Shown one piece after another: positions 46,534 through 54,145 of a stretch of DNA of 64,000 bases. Origin of the DNA: Sorangium sp051521495 (GTDB lineage Bacteria; Myxococcota_A; Polyangia; Polyangiales; Polyangiaceae); assembly GCF_051521495.1 (NCBI RefSeq), contig NZ_CP150355.1, positions 1 through 64,000 of the forward strand. The letters run 5' to 3'. The notes under the pieces were generated by a model, which made no database searches, was not told the origin of the DNA, and worked only from the letters and a program-made list of their open reading frames with translations. The first letter of the stretch is position 1. Each line of letters begins with the position of its first letter. The position numbers were made by a program, and so were the translations under genes.

Positions 46534-46860
46534 CCTTTCGGGATTTCAAGCCTCCCGATCGGCGGCCGATAGTGCAACGATCAGCAGACGGGGCCAATCC
46601 GAACCGGCTGCGGGCAGAGCTCCGCGCAGGGCGAAAAATCAAACATGGCAAGAACTGAAACGATGTTCAGCGATGTAGCATGCAAGCCCTGCACTATTTT
46701 TTGATGAAGACGTGAAAGCAAGACCCGGGCCGCTGCCCCGTTCGATGCTACGTTGGGGGTGAGGCCACCAATGAGACACTCGATGGCACGAACCTCGCGC
46801 AACGCCCCGGCCCCCGTTCGGCGGGTGGCGCAGGCGGCGAACTGAGAGAAGGAGCTCCTC
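46534..46860. other. Divergent gap between crp-type gene and rpoN
   Basis: This 327-bp gap contains an unusually AT-rich core (about 46610-46720, including a T6 run near 46696), likely holding promoters for both genes. On the minus strand TTGCTT and AATAGT are spaced by 17 nt at about 46722-46694, a weak sigma-70 match for the regulator. For rpoN the only firm signal is its RBS, AAGGAG (46849-46854). Confidence 0.45.
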
Positions 46861-48381
46861 ATGGGCATGGAGATGAAGCTCCAGTTCAAGCTGTCCCAGC
46901 AGCTTGTGATGACCCCGCAGCTGGTGCAGGCCATCCGGCTGCTGCAGCTCTCACGGCTCGAGCTGGTCGACGAGATCAGGAAGGAGCTGGACGGCAACCC
47001 GGTCCTCGCGGACGACATGACCGACCCGAAGGCGCGGGACGGCGACAAGGGGGATCAGCGGGGGAGGAACGCCGACCTGCCGACGGAGCAGCGGCTCGAG
47101 AACGGCGAACGGTTCGACCGAGACACCGACATCGCGGCGCGCGAGACGGAGAAGCGGGTCAAAGAGGTGGACTGGGAGCAGTTCCTGGAAAACAGGCAGC
47201 TCCAGCAGGCGATGCCCGCGCACCGGGGCGGCTTCGAAGAGCTGCCGCCGATCGACCAGAACCTGACCAAGCCGTCGAACCTGCGCGACCACCTGCTCTG
47301 GCAGCTCCAGATGAGCGATTTCGTCGAGAACGAGCGGCAGTTCGCGCTGCTCGTCATCGGCAACCTCGACGAGAAGGGGTACCTCGACCTCAAGGGGGGC
47401 GAACGTCCGGACGGCACGAAGGGGCCCGATTTCAGCCTCGCGGACCTGGCGCGGGAGGCGGAGCTCCACCCCGAGGACGCCGAGGAGGTGCTGTCGATGA
47501 TCCAGCGCTTCGATCCGGTCGGGGTCGCGGCCCGCGACCTGTCGGAGTGCCTACGGGTGCAGGCAGAGGTGCTCGGCTTCGACGAGATCGAGATGGCCAT
47601 CATCAAGGACCACCTCCACAACGTCGAGCGGCGCAACTTCCCCGCTATCGCGAAGGCGCTGAAGATCCCCCTGGAGGACGTGTACGACGCGGTCCAGGAG
47701 ATCCAGAAGCTGGAGAGCGTGCCGGCGCGCAACTTCGCCGAGGTCGACGAGAAGACCATCGCCATCACCCCGGACGTGTACGTCATCAAGGACGGCGCTC
47801 AGTTCGTCGTCACCGACAACGACAAGGGGCTCCAGCGGCTCTACATCAACGAGAACCTCGCTCAGCGGATGCTCAAGGACCCGAAGGCGAAGGAGTTCAT
47901 CAGCGAGAAGCTCCGGAGCGCGCAGTGGCTCATCCGGGCGATCGAGCAGCGGCGGCGCACGATCATCAAGGTGACCGAGTGCATCGTCGAGAAGCAGCGC
48001 GAGTTCCTCGAGCGCGGCGTGGGCTACCTGAAGCCCATGATCCTCAGGGACGTCGCCGAGTCGGTGGGCATGCACGAGTCCACGATCTCCCGCGTGACGT
48101 CGAACAAGTACGTGCACACGCCCCAGGGGCTCTTCGAGCTCAAGTACTTCTTCAACTCATCCATCCACAGGGTCGCTGACGAAGACATCGCGTCGGAGAG
48201 CGTCAAGCAGGCGATCAAGAAGATCATCCTGGCCGAGGACAAGTCGAATCCCTACAGCGACCAGGCGATCGTCAAGATCCTCGAGGAGACGGACGGCATC
48301 AAGATCGCCCGCCGCACCGTGGCCAAGTACCGCGAGATGCTCGGCATCCTGAGCTCGTCGAAGCGCAAGAAGATGTTCTGA
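46861..48381 (+). CDS. rpoN: RNA polymerase sigma-54 factor RpoN
   Basis: Sigma-54 recruits RNA polymerase to -24/-12 promoters that need AAA+ activators. The 506 aa protein has the Gln/Leu-rich region I (LSQQLVMTPQLVQAIRLLQLS), an acidic region II, and core-binding and DNA-binding domains. The HTH lies around DVAESVGMHESTISRVTSNK, and the RpoN box reads ARRTVAKYREML at the C-terminus. AAGGAG lies 6 nt before the ATG. No activator gene is adjacent; two unknown genes follow on the same strand. Identification is secure. Confidence 0.98.
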   Translation: MGMEMKLQFKLSQQLVMTPQLVQAIRLLQLSRLELVDEIRKELDGNPVLADDMTDPKARDGDKGDQRGRNADLPTEQRLENGERFDRDTDIAARETEKRVKEVDWEQFLENRQLQQAMPAHRGGFEELPPIDQNLTKPSNLRDHLLWQLQMSDFVENERQFALLVIGNLDEKGYLDLKGGERPDGTKGPDFSLADLAREAELHPEDAEEVLSMIQRFDPVGVAARDLSECLRVQAEVLGFDEIEMAIIKDHLHNVERRNFPAIAKALKIPLEDVYDAVQEIQKLESVPARNFAEVDEKTIAITPDVYVIKDGAQFVVTDNDKGLQRLYINENLAQRMLKDPKAKEFISEKLRSAQWLIRAIEQRRRTIIKVTECIVEKQREFLERGVGYLKPMILRDVAESVGMHESTISRVTSNKYVHTPQGLFELKYFFNSSIHRVADEDIASESVKQAIKKIILAEDKSNPYSDQAIVKILEETDGIKIARRTVAKYREMLGILSSSKRKKMF

Positions 48382-48383
48382 GC

Positions 48384-48400
48384 CGCGGCCACCGGCCGCG
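48384..48400. terminator. 7-bp hairpin directly after rpoN
   Basis: CGCGGCC (48384-48390) pairs with GGCCGCG (48394-48400) across a 3-nt loop, 2 bp after the rpoN stop. It may end or attenuate the rpoN transcript before the next gene at 48443. No T tract follows. Confidence 0.4.
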
Positions 48401-48442
48401 CTCGCCCGACCCTCTGCCACGCCGAACATCACGGCCCAAGCC

Positions 48443-49408
48443 ATGTCCGCCGCAACGATCACGGCCGCACAGATCTTCGAGCGCTTCTTCGCGCCCCACT
48501 ACCCGCCCGACGCGCTCGCCGACCTGCCCAGCGCGCGCTCCACGGACGCGAATCCCGCTGGAAACTCGTCGATCCTGGCCCAGATCGACCACGCGGCGGA
48601 GGTGTTCGCCCGGCTCGCGCCCGCGGCGTTCGGCGCGCCCGACCTCGGGCTCGATTTCTCCGACGCGTCGGTCCACCGCCTGGGCGCGGCGCTGACGCGC
48701 GAGCGACGCGACGCATGGCTCACGCCGGCTGGCGGCGCGTCGGCGGCGAGCGGGGGTGGGGATCTCCCCATGCTGGTCACCCTCGTGACGCACGGGGCGC
48801 TCTATGTCGGAGCGTGCGTCGTCAAGAACCACGGCGGAAAATGGCAGGTCCGGAGGCCGCTGTGGGAGTCGCTGGTCCGGCTCGAGTCGAGCGCAGGGAC
48901 GGGCGATCTCGCGATCTTCCAGTGGTGGCTCAAGGCGCTCAGCGACGAGGAGATCGGCCGCGGCAGGCTCGTGGATCGCTACCGCACCCACGTCGAGGTG
49001 CCGACGTTCGACGCGGAGCGGCTGCCGATCCTGGCCGCGGGCGATCGGCGGATCCCGAGGCTCGCGAAGGTGCGCTACGACACGCTCTACAAGCACCTCC
49101 GCGCCCACGTGCCGGAGCTCAGATCCGTGGGCGATGATTTCCCGTCCCCGGAGCGCTTCGAGGAGATGGGCTTCAAGAGCATGGAGTTCGCGCTGCTCGG
49201 GGGCGGGCGGATGCTCCTCATGCACGGGGCGACCGCGGACGGGGTACACCTGCTCTGGCTCGACGCGAACGGCTTCGTGAAGTCGCTTTACTACCCAGCC
49301 GACAGCTTCCCCGCCCACGTGGTCCAGATCGAGGGCCAGAAGATCCGGGTGATCGTGCCCGTCCGCGGCGAGACCCAGGTGCACGAGATGCTCTGGTGGG
49401 GGGCGTAG
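48443..49408 (+). CDS. Hypothetical protein downstream of rpoN
   Basis: The 321 aa protein has no signal peptide or membrane helix, so it is probably cytosolic. It mixes helices and beta strands and ends with a beta-rich half (SMEFALLGGGRMLLMHG, GVHLLWLDANGFVKSLYYPA, IEGQKIRVIVPVRGE) that could be a compact beta-domain. I recognise no family and see no catalytic motif. It lies 61 bp after rpoN on the same strand, with a small hairpin between. No clear RBS is visible before the ATG. Confidence 0.7.
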   Translation: MSAATITAAQIFERFFAPHYPPDALADLPSARSTDANPAGNSSILAQIDHAAEVFARLAPAAFGAPDLGLDFSDASVHRLGAALTRERRDAWLTPAGGASAASGGGDLPMLVTLVTHGALYVGACVVKNHGGKWQVRRPLWESLVRLESSAGTGDLAIFQWWLKALSDEEIGRGRLVDRYRTHVEVPTFDAERLPILAAGDRRIPRLAKVRYDTLYKHLRAHVPELRSVGDDFPSPERFEEMGFKSMEFALLGGGRMLLMHGATADGVHLLWLDANGFVKSLYYPADSFPAHVVQIEGQKIRVIVPVRGETQVHEMLWWGA

Positions 49409-49533
49409 CCGGCCGCGTCGTCTCGCGCCGCCCAGCAGCGACGCGCGGCGGGTTGTTGACGATGCGCGGCGGGTTGACGATGCGCGCCGGGGTGGCGCTC
49501 GCGCACGGAGCGCGCCGGGGGTAGGCTCGCCTC

Positions 49534-50532
49534 GTGCTGTCGCCTGACGTCCGCTTCGAGGGGTTCACCGCGACCGACTGGGTCCGCGTGCTGTCGTTGT
49601 TCCGGCCCAGGCGCACGAGTATCGAGGAGCGCGAGGTCGGCCGGCCGCGCGGCGGCGTCGTCGCGGTCCACGCGGGCGGCAAGCTCAGGAAGCTCGTGCA
49701 CACCGACGCCGGCCGGCTCCGGATCGACGACGCGCAGCGCGCCCTCCCGCCCTCGGCGGAGGAGCTCGCCGCGGATCACCACGCGAGCTGGGCCGCCGTG
49801 CTCGAGGCGGGCGCTCTCGAGGCCATCGTGGAGCGGTTCGGGGCGCGGGTGCGGCGCGGCGACGACCTGATCGCCCAGACGCTCCTGCTGCTGCAGCTCG
49901 CCCGCGAGGAGCTCCTCGCCGGGAGGATCGATCTCTGGCCGGCGCGGCTGCGCGGCGTGCCGATGCCCACGGCGGGCGTCGTGCGCGGCACGCTGGAGTC
50001 GCTCGCGGGGGTCGGCAAGACGGTCGTGATCGGCCTGTTCGAGGGCGGGGAGCTCTGGACGAGCGTCGCGCTCCGCCGCGACGCGCGCGGGATCAACCTG
50101 ATCCTCGGGCCGGACGAGGTGCGGGAGGACATGGGGCTGCTCGCGGGCGACTGGCGCCGCGACTACCGGCACCTGTCGCGCGCCATCGAGGAGCGGGCGG
50201 GCGAGCTCTCGCTCGGATGCTTCGCGGAGGCGGAGACCATCCGTCAGCTCGAGGTCGACCCGAGCCCGGGCGCCTGGGCCCGGGCGGTCGCGGTGCGCGA
50301 CGTGATCCTCGCGCCGGTGCCGGCGGCCCTCGCCATCCCGCTCGGGATCGACGCGGGGCGCGCGGCGCTCAGCGCCCTCCGCGCGATCGTGGAACGGATC
50401 GACCCCATGGGGATCGTGGCGCCTGCGGTGCGCGCGGTGCTCGAGCGTGCCGGGACCGACAGCGACATGGCCGCGATGCTGCCGTTCCATCCGCTGGAGC
50501 TCCTCCGCAAGCTGATCAGCCGGGAGCGCTGA
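49534..50532 (+). CDS. Hypothetical protein, unknown family
   Basis: This 332 aa protein has a GTG start at 49534, 125 bp after the previous gene. It looks soluble and largely alpha-helical, with an acidic/basic mosaic and a DWVRVLSLFRPRRTS opening. No signal peptide, membrane helix or known motif was found. A hydrophobic stretch near 250-270 (VILAPVPAALAIPLGI) might be a buried helix. Its last 28 bases, with the stop, are the first of three tandem copies that continue into the downstream DNA. Function is unknown. Confidence 0.65.
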   Translation: MLSPDVRFEGFTATDWVRVLSLFRPRRTSIEEREVGRPRGGVVAVHAGGKLRKLVHTDAGRLRIDDAQRALPPSAEELAADHHASWAAVLEAGALEAIVERFGARVRRGDDLIAQTLLLLQLAREELLAGRIDLWPARLRGVPMPTAGVVRGTLESLAGVGKTVVIGLFEGGELWTSVALRRDARGINLILGPDEVREDMGLLAGDWRRDYRHLSRAIEERAGELSLGCFAEAETIRQLEVDPSPGAWARAVAVRDVILAPVPAALAIPLGIDAGRAALSALRAIVERIDPMGIVAPAVRAVLERAGTDSDMAAMLPFHPLELLRKLISRER

Positions 50533-50590
50533 GCCGCCAGCTGATCATCGGGGAGCGCTGCGCCGCCAGCTGATCAGCCGGGAGCGCTGA
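50505..50590. repeat. Threefold tandem repeat of a gene's 3' end
   Basis: Three near-identical 28-29 bp units lie at 50505-50532, 50533-50561 and 50562-50590, sharing AGCTGATCA and GGAGCGCTG. The first contains the last codons and stop of the hypothetical gene. The others are past the stop. The pattern fits slippage duplication of the gene end. Confidence 0.85.
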
Positions 50591-50648
50591 CCCGGCGCAG
50601 CCGCGCTGCAGCGTGGCCCGCGCCCGCAGCGTGGCTGCGCTGCCAGGC

Positions 50649-51911
50649 TCAGGGGTGCGCGGTGCTCGAGTCGCCGCCCTTCACCGCGGGCGGGAGCAGG
50701 AAGCGGCGCTCCTCGCAAGCGTACGCGGTCGGCGTCAGCTCGATGACGGTGTGCAGCGGGATCGGCAGCGTCGGACACGAGGGCGCGGGGCGATCGACGA
50801 GGTAGGCGTAGAGCGCGCGCAGCACCGCCTGGTGGCCGATGACGAGCACCGGCGAGCGCTGGCGCTCGAGCTGGATGATCAGCGGATCGAGGCGCTGGAT
50901 GACGTCCTCGTACGACTCGCCGCGCGGGTAGCGGTAGCGGAACTTGTCGGCCGCGCGCGCGTTGAAGACCTCGGGCATCTGCTGGCGGATCTCCTCGTAG
51001 GTCATGCCCTCGCAGACGCCCGCATCGATCTCGTCGAGGGCGCGCCAGGCGACGTGGTTCTGCGTCATCGGGCGCGCGGTCTGGATGGTGCGGCGCAGCG
51101 TGCTCGTCCAGACGTTGACGTGCTCGTCGCCGGCCCGCTCGCGGATGAACACGGCGAGGTTCTTCGCGTACTCGTCGCCGCGCGCGCTGAGATCCGAGTC
51201 GCCGCCGAGCAGCCCCTTCTCGTTGAACACGCTCTCGCCGTGGCGGGTCAGCCAGATCGGGTGCGGCGTGAGGTGCATGTTCATCAAGAGCGGGACGAGG
51301 CGCGCCGGCAGGTAGCCGTGGATGCGGTTCAGCACGACCTGGCGGCCGACGTCGATGATCTTGATGTAGCTCCGCTCGGGCTCGCCGAGCGGCTCGTACG
51401 CGCGGGCGTAGTGCGCGATGCGCGCGCGGAAGTCGCGCAGCGCCGACTCCGGATCGACGCCCTGATAGTCCGGCGAGCGGAGCTTCGTCTCGCGGACGTT
51501 GGTCTCGATGATCGACTCGTCGTTGCAGATCGACTCGATGAAGACGACCGGGAAGCCGTGGGCCTGGCAGCGCTCGGTCACGAGGTTCCGGCGAGCGCGC
51601 GTGCTGTTCGTGGCGTCGTAGATCGCCACCTCGCCGCCGGAGCTGAGCCAGCCGATGAGGTCGTCGAGGGCGGTCATCGCCATGCCGAGGAGCGCCTGGC
51701 GGCCCTCGGTGTTGTTGGGATCGAAGAACTGGTGCGGCTGCGCGGTGCCGAGGTGCGCCCGGCGGTAGTTGCCCACGTTGAAGAGCCGCGTGGGGTGGCC
51801 GAGCCACGACAGGTACCGCGCGATCTTGCGGGCGATGGACGTCTTCCCCCGCGCGGGCAGGCCCACCATGGCGAGGACGATCGGGGACGAGTCGCGCGCG
51901 AGCGAGACCAT
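50649..51911 (-). CDS. Bifunctional 6-phosphofructo-2-kinase/fructose-2,6-bisphosphatase homologue
   Basis: The 420 aa protein matches the eukaryotic PFKFB enzymes that make and break fructose 2,6-bisphosphate. The kinase half (about 8-210) has Walker A GLPARGKT (17-24), FNVGNYRR and DATNSTR with Asp99. The phosphatase half has RHGES (H224), R273/R274 in LRRTIQTA, E294 in LDEIDAG and H360 in IGHQAVLR. All expected phosphatase residues are present. It starts 9 nt after pgeF on the same strand without a visible Shine-Dalgarno, so it is probably coupled. Such bifunctional enzymes are rare in bacteria. The in vivo substrate is unproven. Confidence 0.9.
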   Translation of the reverse strand: MVSLARDSSPIVLAMVGLPARGKTSIARKIARYLSWLGHPTRLFNVGNYRRAHLGTAQPHQFFDPNNTEGRQALLGMAMTALDDLIGWLSSGGEVAIYDATNSTRARRNLVTERCQAHGFPVVFIESICNDESIIETNVRETKLRSPDYQGVDPESALRDFRARIAHYARAYEPLGEPERSYIKIIDVGRQVVLNRIHGYLPARLVPLLMNMHLTPHPIWLTRHGESVFNEKGLLGGDSDLSARGDEYAKNLAVFIRERAGDEHVNVWTSTLRRTIQTARPMTQNHVAWRALDEIDAGVCEGMTYEEIRQQMPEVFNARAADKFRYRYPRGESYEDVIQRLDPLIIQLERQRSPVLVIGHQAVLRALYAYLVDRPAPSCPTLPIPLHTVIELTPTAYACEERRFLLPPAVKGGDSSTAHP

Positions 51912-51920
51912 GGGAGCGTT

Positions 51921-52733
51921 CTAGCCGATGACGGTACGGCCGGCGACGATGACGGAGAGCAGGCGGCCGCTGCGCTGTCCGTCGCGCCGGTACGAGAAAA
52001 AGCGGGCGGGGTCACACGCGGTGCAGCCAGGGACGTCCTCGACCGACGTTGCGTCCAGGCCGGCTTCGGTGAGCTGCGCCCTGAGGATGCGGCGGACGTC
52101 GACGTGCGGGCGCGCGCCGGAGGCCCCGGGGACGACGGCGGCGGCGCCAGCGCTGGAGCACGCGGCGAGATCGGCGGCGACGTCGTCGCCGACCTCGAAG
52201 CAGCAGGCCTCGATGTGCGGGCCGACGGCCGCGACGAGCTCCGCGCCGGGGCCGGCGAGCGCTCGGAGCGCGCGGGCCGCCTCGACCACGACCCGGCGGA
52301 CGGTCCCACGCCAGCCGCTGTGGACCGCGGCGACGGCGCCGGTCCGGCGATCGGCGAGGAGGATCGGGGCGCAGTCGGCGCTGCGGACACCGCAGCCGAC
52401 GCCGGGCACGCGCGAGAGGGTCACGTCCCCGACCTCGCGGACGACGTCGTCGCGATCCTCCTCGCCGGTGAGCACGCGCGCGTCGACGCCGTGGACCTGG
52501 CTGAGGAAATAGAGCCGCGCCGCCGGGATGCCGAGGCGCCGCGCGGCGCGCTCCAGGTTCTCGCGGACGGCGACGGGATCGTCGCCCAGCGCGACGGCGA
52601 AGCTCAGGGTGTCCCACGGGGGGCCGCTGACGCCGCCGCGCCGGGTGAAGAAGGCGTGCGAGAAGCCGGCGGCGGCGAGGAGCGGGCTCTCGAGCGCCTC
52701 GGCCGCCCCGGGGGCGTCGATTTTTACGGTCAT
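51921..52733 (-). CDS. pgeF: Peptidoglycan editing factor PgeF (YfiH family)
   Basis: This 270 aa protein is of the YfiH/PgeF (formerly polyphenol-oxidase, laccase-domain) family. In E. coli PgeF removes miscorporated Ser from UDP-MurNAc peptide precursors. It shows FTRRGGVSGPPWDTLSF, QVHG with the His ligand, the Cys/His site in RSADCAPILL and VHSGWRGT, and GPHIEACCFEVG. The ATG at 52733 is chosen because GGAG lies 5 nt upstream and it leaves an 86-bp gap to the divergent kinase; a longer in-frame start at 52817 would leave none. It heads a unit with the PFKFB-like gene. Confidence 0.9.
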   Translation of the reverse strand: MTVKIDAPGAAEALESPLLAAAGFSHAFFTRRGGVSGPPWDTLSFAVALGDDPVAVRENLERAARRLGIPAARLYFLSQVHGVDARVLTGEEDRDDVVREVGDVTLSRVPGVGCGVRSADCAPILLADRRTGAVAAVHSGWRGTVRRVVVEAARALRALAGPGAELVAAVGPHIEACCFEVGDDVAADLAACSSAGAAAVVPGASGARPHVDVRRILRAQLTEAGLDATSVEDVPGCTACDPARFFSYRRDGQRSGRLLSVIVAGRTVIG

Positions 52734-52819
52734 TTTGGCTCCACGGCGGGATCCGATGCGTCCGCTGCTTCGGTCATAGACGATACGGGTGGGTTGCGTG
52801 GTATTTTCCGGCTCCACGC

Positions 52820-54025
<1,206 letters not shown>

Positions 54026-54145
54026 TCCTCCGCGAGCGCGGCCCGGATCGAGGCGAGCCTCCGCGGGCGTGCTAGCGTCGCCGCTCCGGCGCGCCGGGCG
54101 CTCTGGATGCGCATCGCCTGCGCCAGCGTTCACGGGGACGGCGTC

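Noticed and set aside
45161..46678. Alternative long plus-strand frame across the receiver and Crp/Fnr region
   Set aside because: It is a low-complexity Arg/Ser/Pro-rich frame; the receiver (45198) and Crp/Fnr (minus) genes explain the region.
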